A DNA stretch of 64,000 nt. Origin: Streptomyces populi. GTDB taxonomy: Bacteria > Actinomycetota > Actinomycetes > Streptomycetales > Streptomycetaceae. The notes beneath the pieces are model-generated. The model searched no databases, was not told where the DNA came from, and saw only the letters and a list, made by a program, of their open reading frames with translations. Shown in pieces: positions 25,721-34,917 of this stretch; position 1 is the first letter of the stretch, and every line of letters begins with the position of its first letter. A program made the position numbers and the translations under genes. The stretch is from the NCBI RefSeq assembly GCF_002911015.1, contig NZ_KZ626856.1, forward strand, positions 41,522 through 105,521, written 5' to 3'.

Positions 25721-27172
25721 TCACTTCACGCCGAGCAACTGCTCCACCGGGTCGATCGCGAAGTAGACCAGGAACAGCGCCGAGACCGCCCACAGCAGCC
25801 AGTTGACCTCCTTGGCCTTGCCCAGCACCGTCTTGATGACGACGTAGGCGAGGAAACCGGCGCCGATGCCGTCGGTGATGGAGTACGTGAACGGCATCGC
25901 GACGATGGTCAGGAACGCCGGGATCGCGATCTCGTACTCGTCCCAGTCGATGTGCTTGACGTGGGTCATCATCAGGAACCCGACCGCGATCAGCGCGGGC
26001 GCCGCGGCCTGGAGCGGCACGATGGTCAGCAGCGGGGTGAGGAAGAGCGCGAGGCCGAAGAGGCCGCCGGTGACCAGGTTGGCCAAGCCGGTACGGGCGC
26101 CCTCGCCGACGCCGGCCGCGGACTCGATGTAGGCGGTGTTGGAGGAGGCGGAGCCCAGGCCGCCCGCGACGGCGGCGGCGCCGTCGATGAACAGGACCCG
26201 CCCGATGCCCGGGACCTGCCCCCGCTCGTCGAGCAGCCCGGCCTCGGCGCTGATGCCGACGATGGTGCCCATGGCGTCGAAGAAGTCCGACAGCACCAGG
26301 GTGAAGACCAGCAGGACCGCGGTGAGCACACCGGCCTCGGCGAAGCCGCCGAACAGGCTGAAGTGACCGACGAGCCCGAAGTCCGGGCTCGCGACGATCT
26401 TGTCCGGGACCTCGGGGGTGGTCAGGCCCCAGCTCTTGATGCCGGCGACGGCGTCGATGACGATCGCGACGACGGTCATCGTCACGATGCTGATGAGGAT
26501 CGCGCCCTTCACCTTGCGGGCGAGCAGGGCGATGGTCAGCAGGACACCGAGACAGAAGACGAGGACGGGCCAGCCGGTGAGCCGGCCCACGGCACCGAGC
26601 TGCACGGGCACGGTGGTGTGCGCGGCGTCCGGGATGCGGCTGACGAACCCGGCGTCCACGAAGCCGATGAAGGCGATGAACAGACCGATGCCGACGCCGA
26701 TGGCCTGCTTGAGCTGCTGCGGGATCGCGTTCATGATCGCTTCCCGGAGGCCGGTGAGCACCAGGACGCAGATCAGGACGCCTTCGATGACGACCAGGCC
26801 CATCGCGTCGTCCCAGCTCATCAGCGGGGCCAACTGGAAGGCGACGACGGCGTTGAGGCCGAGGCCCGCGGCGATGGCGAGCGGGAGGTTGCCGCCGATC
26901 CCCATGACGACGGTCATCACGCACGCCACCAGCGCGGTGGCGGTGACCAGTTGGCCGGTGTCGAGCGTGTGCCCGAACTTGTCCTTGGCGCTGCCGAGGA
27001 TGATGGGGTTCAGGACGAGGATGTACGCCATGGTGAAGAAGGTGGCGAATCCGCCGCGTATCTCCCGGCCGACGGTGGAACCTCTGGCGGATATCTTGAA
27101 GAACCCGTCGACCCCGCCTGCCGCCGGTGGTGCGGCACTTGGCCGGTTGTCGACCTTTTGCGCTTCGGACAT
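25721..27172 (-). CDS. NCS2 family purine permease (AzgA-like guanine/hypoxanthine transporter)
   Basis: A 483-residue membrane protein with 12-14 predicted helices. AzgA-type signatures are TVGREIRGGFATFFTMAYIL at the N-terminus, the substrate-site segments GLGLNAVVAFQL and SDFFDAMGTIVGISAEAGLL, and GLGSASSNTAYIESAAGV. The family imports purine bases by proton symport. ATG 27172 has GAGGAG 7 nt upstream and is preferred over the longer frame. It is divergent from the ECF sigma factor gene. Confidence 0.9.
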   Translation of the reverse strand: MSEAQKVDNRPSAAPPAAGGVDGFFKISARGSTVGREIRGGFATFFTMAYILVLNPIILGSAKDKFGHTLDTGQLVTATALVACVMTVVMGIGGNLPLAIAAGLGLNAVVAFQLAPLMSWDDAMGLVVIEGVLICVLVLTGLREAIMNAIPQQLKQAIGVGIGLFIAFIGFVDAGFVSRIPDAAHTTVPVQLGAVGRLTGWPVLVFCLGVLLTIALLARKVKGAILISIVTMTVVAIVIDAVAGIKSWGLTTPEVPDKIVASPDFGLVGHFSLFGGFAEAGVLTAVLLVFTLVLSDFFDAMGTIVGISAEAGLLDERGQVPGIGRVLFIDGAAAVAGGLGSASSNTAYIESAAGVGEGARTGLANLVTGGLFGLALFLTPLLTIVPLQAAAPALIAVGFLMMTHVKHIDWDEYEIAIPAFLTIVAMPFTYSITDGIGAGFLAYVVIKTVLGKAKEVNWLLWAVSALFLVYFAIDPVEQLLGVK

Positions 27173-27427
27173 GGCGATTCTCCTCGTTGCCTGTGTGCTC
27201 GGTGCGCGGATGCTGGCTGGATTGTTCCCCTCTTCAAGCACTTTCAGGTTTTCCTCGTGTTACGGAATCAGGTTCGGTCTGCCATACGCTGTTCGAAGGC
27301 CCGTACGACCGGCTGGTACGCTCACGCACCTCGCCCCGCCACAACTCCCGTGCCGCCCACCGGAATCACGGGGCCGTACCCGCCGCACCCGCACCGGTGC
27401 ACCGGCCGACGCGAGGGGAGGTACCCC

Positions 27428-27994
27428 GTGGGCACCGTCGTCGACGACGCCGCCTCCGTGGAGTTCCGCGCCTTCTTCGAGCGGCACTACGCCGAACTGG
27501 CCCGGCTGGCGCACCTGCTGACGGGTGAGCCGGACGCCGCCGACGATCTGGCCGCCGACGCGCTGCTCGCGCTGTGGCACCGCTGGGACCGGGTACGGGC
27601 GGCGGACCGTCCGGCGGCGTACGCGCGCGGGGTGGTCGCCAACCTCGCCCGCACCCGGATCCGCGCCGCGGTGCGCGAGCGCCGGCGGATCACCCTCTTC
27701 TGGTCGCAGCGCGAGGACAGGACCGAGAACCCCGACGTGGCGGGCACGGTCGACGTCCAGGAGGCGCTGCGCCGGCTGCCGTTCCGCAAACGCGCCTGTG
27801 TCGTGCTGCGCCACGCCTTCGACCTGTCGGAGAAGGACACCGCGCTCGCCCTCGGGGTCTCCGTCGGTACGGTGAAGAGCCAGACCTCCAAGGGCATGGC
27901 GGAACTGAAGCGGCTGCTCGGCACCGACGAGACGTCGGTACGGGTGCACGCGGGTGCGCTGCCCGCGGGCGGGGCCGGAGGACGAGACCGATGA
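27428..27994 (+). CDS. ECF RNA polymerase sigma factor (SigE family)
   Basis: A 188-residue sigma-70-like factor. Region 2 (residues about 15-80) contains FFERHYAELARLAHLLTG and the DDLAADALLALWHRW helix. Region 4 (about 105-165) contains LPFRKRACVVLRHAFDLSEKDTA and the recognition helix ALGVSVGTVKSQTSKGM. GTG 27428 has GGGGAGG about 5 nt upstream. The stop overlaps the next gene (ATGA at 27991-27994), which encodes its probable membrane partner, and a pectate lyase gene follows. This suggests the factor turns on extracellular polysaccharide degradation. Confidence 0.9.
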   Translation: MGTVVDDAASVEFRAFFERHYAELARLAHLLTGEPDAADDLAADALLALWHRWDRVRAADRPAAYARGVVANLARTRIRAAVRERRRITLFWSQREDRTENPDVAGTVDVQEALRRLPFRKRACVVLRHAFDLSEKDTALALGVSVGTVKSQTSKGMAELKRLLGTDETSVRVHAGALPAGGAGGRDR

Positions 27995-28848
27995 GGGAGT
28001 CACGGGAGGTGCACGACGAGCTGCGCGCCCGGCTGCGCGATGCGGCCGGGGCGCACGAGCCGGACCGCGCGCGCATCCTGGCCCGGGTGGAACGCGGCAT
28101 GGCGGGCCCCGGTGAGCGGCGGCCCGCGCGGCGCGCGGTACGCCCGCCGCTGCTCGACTGGTTCCGCGTCCTGGGCGCCACGGCCGCGGTCGCCGGCATC
28201 CTGGCGGCGGGCGGTTACGCGGTCGCCTCGGCGGTGAAGGACGAGGGCCCGGCCCGGCGGACCGTGGCCGTCCCGCCGACGCCCGCCCCGTCGCCGGACC
28301 CGTCCGGCCGGGCGCCGGCCACTCCCGGTCCCAGCCCTCGTACCGGGACGCCGAAGGAGCCGGACCGACCGCGGCCGTCCCCCTCGGACACCCCCGTGGC
28401 GACCGCGACCACCCCCACCCCCGCGACCCGGGCGCCCGCCGGGGACACCGGGGACGGCCCGCTGTGGTCGGACGGCTCGGTCGACCCGCACAGCAACGAC
28501 TTCTGGGCGCAGAGCGACGTCACCCTGAGGACCACGGAGCGGCTCACCTCGCTCACGGTCACGTTGAAGGTGCGGCAGACCGGCGGGGTGAGCGGCACGG
28601 GTGCCTGGCGCTCGCTGCCGGAGGGCGACTTCACGACGACGGTCGCCGAGCGGGACGGCTTCCTCGTCTACACCTGGACGCTCAGGCCCGGTCGCACGGT
28701 CTGGCCGGGCGAGTGGGTCTTCGCCGGCCAGTACGACCACGCCCGCGGCGGCCGGGACGCGAAGGACGACGGCTACACGGTGACGGCGGCCACGGAGGAC
28801 GGCGAACGGTCCTCCGTGGCCGGGGACTTCGCGGCCCGCGCCGCATGA
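27991..28848 (+). CDS. Putative membrane anti-sigma/sensor protein with extracellular beta-rich domain
   Basis: The 285-residue protein has a cytoplasmic N-terminus of about 58 residues rich in Arg and Glu, one membrane helix (residues about 60-81), a Pro/Thr/Ser linker (85-152) and a Trp-rich extracellular domain (about 155-285; WSDGSVDPHSNDFWAQSDVT, YTWTLRPGRTVWPGEWVFAGQY). It is coupled to the ECF sigma gene by a 4-nt overlap. No zinc-binding anti-sigma motif is visible, so the anti-sigma role is inferred from topology and context. The outer domain looks like a carbohydrate-binding or adhesion module, which would make this a substrate sensor. Confidence 0.65.
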   Translation: MRESREVHDELRARLRDAAGAHEPDRARILARVERGMAGPGERRPARRAVRPPLLDWFRVLGATAAVAGILAAGGYAVASAVKDEGPARRTVAVPPTPAPSPDPSGRAPATPGPSPRTGTPKEPDRPRPSPSDTPVATATTPTPATRAPAGDTGDGPLWSDGSVDPHSNDFWAQSDVTLRTTERLTSLTVTLKVRQTGGVSGTGAWRSLPEGDFTTTVAERDGFLVYTWTLRPGRTVWPGEWVFAGQYDHARGGRDAKDDGYTVTAATEDGERSSVAGDFAARAA

Positions 28849-29015
28849 CGCGCGGCCGTCGCGAGCCGTCGGCCGCGCGGCGGACGGCTGCCCCGGGCAG
28901 CGGGCCACGTCCGGCGGACGCGGGCCGGGAAAGATCCGCGGACGCGGCAACCTTCCTCCCCGGCCGCGGCGACCAGGAGACGCACGATCTCCTCACCACG
29001 CAAGGAACCCGCTTC

Positions 29016-29846
29016 ATGACTGCACGAGTTGAACAGCGCGTCCGCCATCGCCGTCGTCTCTCCGCACGGCGTGCCGTGATCGGCGGCCTGTCCGCCCTCG
29101 CCCTCACCGGCACGGCGATCGCCACGACCGCGACACTGGGCTCGGCCGGCGCGGCGACGACCTGGCCGGAGGCCAGGGGCAGCAAGGCCGTGACGTCGAC
29201 GGTCTCGGTGTCGGGCACCTTCGACGGCAGGATGGCCGAGTTCTTCGGCAGCGGGGCGCTCGGGACCGGCGGCCAGGAGGAGGACCAGGGGCCGATCTTC
29301 GAACTCGCCGACGGCGCGGTCCTCAAGAACGTCGTCATCGGCACGCCCGCCGCCGACGGTGTCCACTGCCTGGGCAGCTGCACCCTGCAGAACGTGTGGT
29401 GGCTGGACGTCGGCGAGGACGCGGCGACCTTCAAGGGCACGTCGTCCTCGGCGGTCTACAAGGTCTACGGCGGCGGCGCCAAGGGCGCGGACGACAAGGT
29501 CCTACAGTTCAACGGCGCGGGCAAACTGGTGGTCAGCAAGTTCCGGGTGGAGAACTTCGGCAAGCTGGTGCGCAGTTGCGGCAACTGCAAGAAGCAGTTC
29601 AAGCGCACCGTGGTCATCGACGACGTGGACGTGACGGCTCCGGGCAAGGCGATCGTCGGGGTCAACTCCAACCTCGGCGACACCGCCTCGCTGCGCCGCG
29701 TCCGCGTCCACGGCGACACCAAGAAGAAGATCAAGACGTGCGTCCGCTTCCGGGGCAACAGCACGGGCAAGGAACCGACGGAGCTGGGCAACGGCCCGGA
29801 CGGCACCACGTGCAGGTTCACGGCGTCGGACGTCACGTACGACTGA
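29016..29846 (+). CDS. Secreted pectate lyase (PL3 family)
   Basis: A 276-residue protein with a twin-arginine-rich signal region (RHRRRLSARRAVIGGLSAL, cleavage near AGA at residue 45). The mature parallel beta-helix shows PL3 features: EEDQGPIFELADGAVLKNVVIG, ADGVHCLGSCTLQNVWWLDVGEDAATFKG, HxG-type turns, and paired cysteines in SCGNCKKQFKR. It cleaves polygalacturonate by beta-elimination outside the cell. ATG 29016 has AAGGAA upstream. It follows the sigma/sensor pair by 167 bp and ends at a bidirectional terminator. Confidence 0.9.
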   Translation: MTARVEQRVRHRRRLSARRAVIGGLSALALTGTAIATTATLGSAGAATTWPEARGSKAVTSTVSVSGTFDGRMAEFFGSGALGTGGQEEDQGPIFELADGAVLKNVVIGTPAADGVHCLGSCTLQNVWWLDVGEDAATFKGTSSSAVYKVYGGGAKGADDKVLQFNGAGKLVVSKFRVENFGKLVRSCGNCKKQFKRTVVIDDVDVTAPGKAIVGVNSNLGDTASLRRVRVHGDTKKKIKTCVRFRGNSTGKEPTELGNGPDGTTCRFTASDVTYD

Positions 29847-29873
29847 GTCCGGGATCCGTCGGCCGACGGCAGA

Positions 29874-29911
29874 CGAACGCCCCCGCCGGTGACGACCGGC
29901 GGGGGCGTTCG
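29874..29911. terminator. Bidirectional terminator, 17-bp perfect stem
   Basis: CGAACGCCCCCGCCGGT pairs perfectly with ACCGGCGGGGGCGTTCG around a GACG loop. It sits between the convergent PL3 lyase and acid phosphatase genes. Confidence 0.92.
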
Positions 29912-29925
29912 ACCATGGGGGCGTG

Positions 29926-30720
29926 TCAGCTCACGAAGTACGTGGGGTTCGGGAGCTTGTAGGTCTTGTCGGCGTAACCGCCCTCGAGGTCCGAGTACTG
30001 GTCGCCGAAGTTGGCGACGATGTCGTACCCGAGGGACTCGATGTGCTTGCGGGTGCCGGCCTTGTACTGCACGGTCGTGCAGTTCCAGGCCGCGGCGGTG
30101 GCGCAGTCGCTCAGGTAGGCGGGCGGGTTGGCCGCGTCCTTGAGGAACATGTGCGCGGAGTCGAGGTTGACGTCGACGCCGACCTTCTTCAGGTTCTCGA
30201 CCGCGGAGGCGCGCTGCGACTCCTTCAGGCCCGAGTTGTAGAACACCTCGACGCCCTTGGCGGCGGCGTACTTGACGAGGTCGGGGCTGCCGAAGACGGC
30301 CGGACGGTCCGCCTGGGCGACATAGGCGGCCCAGGAGGCCGAGTTGTAGGTGTAGTTGGTCTTCTTCTCGTAGTCGAGGGAGAGCAGCAGCGTGTCGTCG
30401 ATGTCGAAGACGACCGCGGCCTTCTCGTGCCGGTGGTGGGCCTTGCGGGCCGCCTGGTCGATGTGCCGCTTGGCGGCGGCGTCGAGGCGCGCGAGGTCCT
30501 TGGCGTAGGGGCTGTCGGGGGACGCCTGGTAGACACCGTTGCTGTCGGCGGTGGTGCCGTAGTAGGTGTCGATGTCCTTGACGAGGACGCCGATGTTGTA
30601 AGGCTCGTGCGTCGAGTTCGCCGTCGACTGGCCGGCGGTGGCGACGCCGGTGCCGTACAGGGCGGCACCGGCGACGGCACAGGTCGCGGCGACGGCCGCG
30701 ATGCGGAGTGGCTTATGCAT
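29926..30720 (-). CDS. Secreted HAD-family acid phosphatase (class B/LppC-like)
   Basis: The 264-residue protein has a signal peptide (IAAVAATCAVAGAALYG, cleavage near residue 30) and an HAD phosphatase core. The nucleophile aspartates are in AAVVFDIDDTLLLSL (about residues 105-108), the second HAD motif is FYNSGLKES, and the acidic metal-binding region is NFGDQYSDLEGGYAD. It should release phosphate from organic esters or nucleotides outside the cell. ATG 30720 is the start. A TTCTACGCGCGT motif begins 8 nt upstream of it and recurs upstream of the secreted nuclease gene at 62.7 kb. Confidence 0.9.
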   Translation of the reverse strand: MHKPLRIAAVAATCAVAGAALYGTGVATAGQSTANSTHEPYNIGVLVKDIDTYYGTTADSNGVYQASPDSPYAKDLARLDAAAKRHIDQAARKAHHRHEKAAVVFDIDDTLLLSLDYEKKTNYTYNSASWAAYVAQADRPAVFGSPDLVKYAAAKGVEVFYNSGLKESQRASAVENLKKVGVDVNLDSAHMFLKDAANPPAYLSDCATAAAWNCTTVQYKAGTRKHIESLGYDIVANFGDQYSDLEGGYADKTYKLPNPTYFVS

Positions 30721-30727
30721 GACAGGT

Positions 30728-30739
30728 TTCTACGCGCGT
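30728..30739. promoter_or_regulatory. Shared motif TTCTACGCGCGT at acid phosphatase start
   Basis: The 12-nt sequence TTCTACGCGCGT (plus strand) lies 8-19 nt before the minus-strand phosphatase ATG. The identical 12-mer and its inverted copy form the arms of the perfect inverted repeat at 62644-62697. CTACGCGCGTA is itself nearly palindromic. The binding factor is unknown. Confidence 0.5.
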
Positions 30740-30819
30740 AACGTCGTCGGGCGCGAGGTCTTTTGCCTGATCGATACATACTTTTCGGCCGACTTGGGCC
30801 CACTCCTGTCCGGCGGGTG

Positions 30820-31932
30820 TCAGTTCATGGTCGCGCCGATGGTCGTGCTGCCCGTCGTGAGGAAGGTGGTCGCGGGCAATGTCCCGCCGGTGGAACGGGA
30901 GTTGTAGGTGGTGGTCGCGTCCGTGGAGACGAACGACGGGGTGGAGACGCCCGAGTCCCAGTTGTTGCCGGCCGACGTCACCGAGGAGCCCTTGGACACC
31001 GCGGCGGTGCCGTTGCCCACGGCGAGGTTCTTGCCGAGCCGGGCGGCACTGGTGGCGAAGTAGTAGCCGTACTTCCCGTTGGCGTAGGCGGTGGTGCGGT
31101 TGATGACGATGGCGCCGGTGTTGGAGTTCTCGGTGAACCCGCTGCCCGCGTCGTCCCAGGCCGCCGAGTTGTTGACGACGTGGGCGACGACCTCGCCGTC
31201 GCCGCCCAGTTTGTAGCCGTTGCCGTCGCCCGCGAAGGCCGAGTCGCCCCAGCGGTTCTTGCCGTTGCCGAAGGACCAGGTGTGTTCGACGGTGACCGGC
31301 GAGGAGAAGGACCAGAAGTCGATTCCGTCGTCCGCGTTGTTGTAGAGGCGGGCTCCGGTGATCAGGTTGCCGGTGCCGGAGCCGAACTTCACGGCGACGC
31401 CGTCGGCGTTCTCGCCGTGGGTGGCGGCGTCGTAGTTGCCGTACGAGTCGAGGTTCCTGACCGTGTTGTTGACCGTGCCGTCGCCGGTCAGCGTGAAGCC
31501 GGAGTCGCCGCCGTCGATGGTCTTGACGTTGCTCCAGACGGTGCCGGTGCAGGACTGGCAGACGACCGCGCTGTCCGGGGAGTTCTGGAACGTGATGTTG
31601 GAGACGTTCCAGTAGTCGGCGGTCAGCTTGAAGATCCAGTCGCCCGACGGGAGCGAGGAGCCGTCGATCTTCACGGTCTCCGAGCCGTACGCGGTGAGGG
31701 TGACCGGTGAGGAGGAGGTGCCGTTGGTGGTCGACTGGAGGGTGGCCGTCGGGTAGTAGGTACCGCCGCGCACCTGGATCACGGTTCCGGCGGCGGCGCC
31801 GGAGATCGCGCTGGTCAGCTCGGCGGTGGTGTCGACGACGACGGTGGCGGCCTGCGCCTGTCCGGGGAGGACGGCCAGGCCCGCGCCCAGCGCCAGGGCG
31901 GCGCCGAGACAGAGAGCGGTACGACGAGACAT
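30820..31932 (-). CDS. Secreted pectate lyase-like right-handed beta-helix protein (PL9 type)
   Basis: A 370-residue protein with signal peptide (ALCLGAALALGAGLAVLPGQAQA). The beta-helix begins with TTAELTSAISGAAAGTVIQVRGGTYYP and contains the NADGVAVKFGSGTGNLITGARLYNNADDGIDFW segment, whose aspartates and lysine match PL9 calcium/catalytic sites. It should cleave polygalacturonate or rhamnogalacturonan outside the cell. ATG 31932 has AAAGGA upstream. It is the third gene of a minus-strand set PL1 lyase - pectinesterase - PL9 lyase, 44 bp after the pectinesterase gene. Confidence 0.86.
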   Translation of the reverse strand: MSRRTALCLGAALALGAGLAVLPGQAQAATVVVDTTAELTSAISGAAAGTVIQVRGGTYYPTATLQSTTNGTSSSPVTLTAYGSETVKIDGSSLPSGDWIFKLTADYWNVSNITFQNSPDSAVVCQSCTGTVWSNVKTIDGGDSGFTLTGDGTVNNTVRNLDSYGNYDAATHGENADGVAVKFGSGTGNLITGARLYNNADDGIDFWSFSSPVTVEHTWSFGNGKNRWGDSAFAGDGNGYKLGGDGEVVAHVVNNSAAWDDAGSGFTENSNTGAIVINRTTAYANGKYGYYFATSAARLGKNLAVGNGTAAVSKGSSVTSAGNNWDSGVSTPSFVSTDATTTYNSRSTGGTLPATTFLTTGSTTIGATMN

Positions 31933-31976
31933 GGAGTGGAGTCCTTTCGTCGTGCGGTCGGACGGAACGGTGGGAA

Positions 31977-33107
31977 TCACGGGCACCAGTCGCCGAGATA
32001 GGCGGCACGGGTGTGCCGCTCGGCCTCCGTGTCCGTGAGCTGGGGACGGTTCTCCGGGACGGTGATCACCGCGCCGGGGCCCGTGTTGCGGTACTCGGCG
32101 AAGCGCTGGTCCTGCCACGGATGGGCGGCGGACATGTCCGTGTAGGGCGCGACCGCGTCGATGCCGGCGCCCAGACGGGTGTCGCGGACGGTCAGCATCG
32201 GCCGGGCGGTGGGGTCCGAGCCGGGCACCCAGGGGCGCGCCAGCTTGTAGTACGCGTCCGGCGCGGCGCTGCCGATCGCACAGCGGGTGACCAGATATCC
32301 GCGCGGGTCGGCGGCGGCCGTGGACGGCGCGAAGACGAAGCCGTACGGGGCACCGGCCAGGTCGGTGCGGTCCAGGGTGCGGAAGCGGCAGTGCTCGAAG
32401 ACCGCCGTCGCCCGCCCGAAGACGAAGTCCACGTCCCCCTCGACGTAGCAGTCCCGGTAGTACTGCCGGGCGAGGACGGCGAGCGCGGTCGTGTCGGCGT
32501 ACAGGGTGTCCTGGTGGCCGAGGAAACGGCACCGGTGGAACGCGGAGCGGTCGCCCTGCACCTTGATCGCCACGGCCTGGGTGCCGGTGATGTCGGGGTG
32601 GTCGGCGCGCAGCCAGTCGTTGGCGAAGGTGACCGAGCGGGCGGTGAAGCCGTCGGTGCGCACGCTGGTCGTCGCCGACCCGGTGGTGCCGTAGGTGCCC
32701 GAACCGTCGGGCCTGGGCGTGCCGTTGGCGTTGTCGTACACCACGACGACATCGCGCGGGTCGCCGGTGGCGCCGATCCAGGTCATCTCGGACCCGGCGG
32801 CGCCGGGCAGGCCGGTCGCCGGGTCGACCGCTCCGACCGAGACCGTCTCGCGGTACACGCCCGGCGCGATGACCAGGGTGAATCCGGCGCCGGTCGCGGC
32901 GGTCACGGCGGCCTGCACGGTGGTGTGGTCGCCGAGGCCGCCGGGGTGGACGTACAGCGTCCTCGCGTCGAGCCGCGCGGACGGGGAGCCGTGGCGCCCG
33001 AACGGGGAACGTCCGGTGGCTCGGGCCGGGGCCGCGAGCACGGGAGCCAACGCGGCTCCGGTGCCCGCGGCGATGAACGCCCTTCTGCCGACGGGGTGTC
33101 CGGCCAT
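31977..33107 (-). CDS. Secreted pectinesterase (CE8 family)
   Basis: The 376-residue protein has a Tat-type signal (GRRAFIAAGTGAALAPVLAAP). CE8 signatures are LYVHPGGLGDHTTVQAAVTAA near the N-terminus, GHQDTLYADTTAL with the first catalytic Asp, and YYRDCYVEGDVDFVFGRATA with the nucleophile Asp, plus the Arg/Trp region ARPWVPG. It demethylates pectin so that the pectate lyases can act. ATG 33107 lies 3 bp after the stop of the PL1 lyase gene, so the two are cotranscribed. Confidence 0.92.
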   Translation of the reverse strand: MAGHPVGRRAFIAAGTGAALAPVLAAPARATGRSPFGRHGSPSARLDARTLYVHPGGLGDHTTVQAAVTAATGAGFTLVIAPGVYRETVSVGAVDPATGLPGAAGSEMTWIGATGDPRDVVVVYDNANGTPRPDGSGTYGTTGSATTSVRTDGFTARSVTFANDWLRADHPDITGTQAVAIKVQGDRSAFHRCRFLGHQDTLYADTTALAVLARQYYRDCYVEGDVDFVFGRATAVFEHCRFRTLDRTDLAGAPYGFVFAPSTAAADPRGYLVTRCAIGSAAPDAYYKLARPWVPGSDPTARPMLTVRDTRLGAGIDAVAPYTDMSAAHPWQDQRFAEYRNTGPGAVITVPENRPQLTDTEAERHTRAAYLGDWCP

Positions 33108-33109
33108 GG

Positions 33110-34438
33110 TCAGCAGATCCTTCCGGCGCCGGCCCCGTGGTCGACGATCCGGGCGACGGCCCGCGCGGGATCGACCTTCGTCCGCAGGACCGGGGTCCAG
33201 CCGGCGCCGGACTGGAGGGTCTCGGCGGGGATCTCCGCGTTGTGCACGGCGATCAGATCGGTGAGGACTCCGTTGACGTAGTTGTCGGCCGCCGTCAGCG
33301 GGGCCTCCTTCCACTTCTTGAGGATCTTCCCGGCGCCGACCGAGGCGGGCAGGGTGAACGCGTTGTGCTCGGCAACGAGTTGGGACTCCATGCCGATGCC
33401 GTAGCTGTAGCCGTATCCGGCGTCGGCCACGAAGTGGTTGTTGTAGGAGTCCACTTGTCCGAAGCGCACCCGCGGGGCCCGCTCGACGAGGCCGGTGAAC
33501 AGGTTGTGGTGGAGGGTGACCTTCAGATGGCCCCGGTCCACCGCGGCGGTCGAGGCGCTGTCGCTGTTGCCGATCAGGATGGTCTTGTCGTGGTCGGCGA
33601 AGACGTTCCAGGAGACGGTCACGTGGTCGGCGCCCTTGACGATGTCCAGTTCGCCGTCGTGCTGTTGGTAGATCCGGCCGTAGTAGGCGGGCAGCGAACT
33701 GTCCGGGTGGTCGCCGTCGGTGAACGTGTCGTGGTCGAGCCAGACGTGCGTGGCGCCGTACACGACCGCGCTGTCGTACTCGGAGTTCCAGTTGCCGGTG
33801 TCGCCGTCGGTGGGGTCCCACTGCGGGAAGCAGTCGAGGGGGCTCTCGAAGGTGAGGTTGCGGACGATGACGTTGTCGACGTCCTTGATCTGGAGGCTCG
33901 CGCCCTTGAAGCCCGCGTTCCGTCCGAGGCCGACGATGGTCGTGTTGGCGGGGACGTACGCCTTGATCGCGGTGTCCTGGTTGACGGCGGAGGCGGCGCG
34001 CAGGTCCTCCTGCTCACCGCTGACCACCTGGTCGTATCCCCACACCGCGGGGTCGTAGTCGGCGAGGTACCGGTCGAAGTCGTAGCCGGGGGCGGCGAAG
34101 GAGTCGCAGCCGGAGGCGTTGGCGTCGATGGTCCCCCTGACCTTGATGATCTTCGGGGCGCCGCCCCCGGCGGCGAGCGCAGCCTTGAACTCCGCCCAGG
34201 TCGCGACCGTGCTGACCTGCGCGGCGGCCGCGGCCGAGCCGCCGGTGGTGCCGGTCCCGTCGGAGGCCCAGCCGTCGCCCGCGGCGAGCGTCTGCCGGCC
34301 GAGCTCACGGGGGCGGGCCTCGGCGGTGGCGCCGGTGGCGGCGAGCACGAGGGCGGTGCAGCCGATCAGCGCGGCGGCTCTCCGCACGGTGACCGCGCGC
34401 CAAGTTGCGGCATGCCCATGCCATATCTGTGTGTTCAT
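33110..34438 (-). CDS. Secreted pectate lyase (PL1 family)
   Basis: A 442-residue protein with an N-terminal signal (RAAALIGCTALVLAATGATAEA) and a PL1 parallel beta-helix. Calcium-site aspartates are in THVWLDHDTFTDGDHPDSS. The catalytic arginine segment reads RAPRVRFGQVDSYNNHF, and NVIVRNLTFESPLDCFPQWDPTDGD and VTLHHNLFTGLVERAPRVR are diagnostic. It cleaves de-esterified homogalacturonan outside the cell. ATG 34438 is the start. It is the promoter-proximal gene of a three-gene pectinolytic operon and lies directly downstream of the broken acetylesterase gene. Confidence 0.93.
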   Translation of the reverse strand: MNTQIWHGHAATWRAVTVRRAAALIGCTALVLAATGATAEARPRELGRQTLAAGDGWASDGTGTTGGSAAAAAQVSTVATWAEFKAALAAGGGAPKIIKVRGTIDANASGCDSFAAPGYDFDRYLADYDPAVWGYDQVVSGEQEDLRAASAVNQDTAIKAYVPANTTIVGLGRNAGFKGASLQIKDVDNVIVRNLTFESPLDCFPQWDPTDGDTGNWNSEYDSAVVYGATHVWLDHDTFTDGDHPDSSLPAYYGRIYQQHDGELDIVKGADHVTVSWNVFADHDKTILIGNSDSASTAAVDRGHLKVTLHHNLFTGLVERAPRVRFGQVDSYNNHFVADAGYGYSYGIGMESQLVAEHNAFTLPASVGAGKILKKWKEAPLTAADNYVNGVLTDLIAVHNAEIPAETLQSGAGWTPVLRTKVDPARAVARIVDHGAGAGRIC

Positions 34439-34485
34439 GATGCGGTTCTCTCTCCTTCGGCTCGGGGACTCGGGAACTCGGGCTT

Positions 34486-34917
34486 TCAGGCGGTGGGCCA
34501 GGTGATCCAGGACTCGGGGATCTCCACGCCGAGACGGCGCACGTCCTGGGGCGTGAGCACCCGGCGGTGCAGCAGCGCGCCCGCGACCAGGCGGGCCACG
34601 GCGATGGCGCCCGGCGGGTTGAAGTGCGTGTTGTCCTGTTCGGTCGCGGTCCAGTTGAAGTACTTCTTCGTCTCCTCGACGCCGAGCCGCTGCCACAGCG
34701 CGATGGACAGCGCCCGGATGTCGAGGAGCGGCACGTGCTCGTCCGCGGCGAGCGCGCGCATCGACGCCGGGTAGTCGCCGTGCGTCGGCACCGCGTTGCC
34801 GTCCGCGTCGAACTTCCTGCGCTCCACCGGGGTGGCGAGCACCGGCCGGGCACCCCGGGCCCGCGCGCCGTCGAGGTACTGCCGCAGACAGTCCTGGTAC
34901 GTCGTCCACGGCTCGGT
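34486..34917 (-). pseudogene. Rhamnogalacturonan acetylesterase, 3' part (gene split by TnpB element)
   Basis: 143 codons from TEPWTTYQDCLRQYLDGAR to SWITWPTA encode the C-terminal half of an SGNH-hydrolase rhamnogalacturonan acetylesterase. They include the catalytic Asp-x-x-His region TEQDNTHFNPPGA. The frame begins abruptly at the end of the inserted element and continues in phase with the 5' fragment at 36369-36656. A separate internal start at GTG/ATG 34842 (MLATPVERRKF) could be translated but lacks the nucleophile. The intact enzyme would remove acetyl groups from rhamnogalacturonan. Confidence 0.88.
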
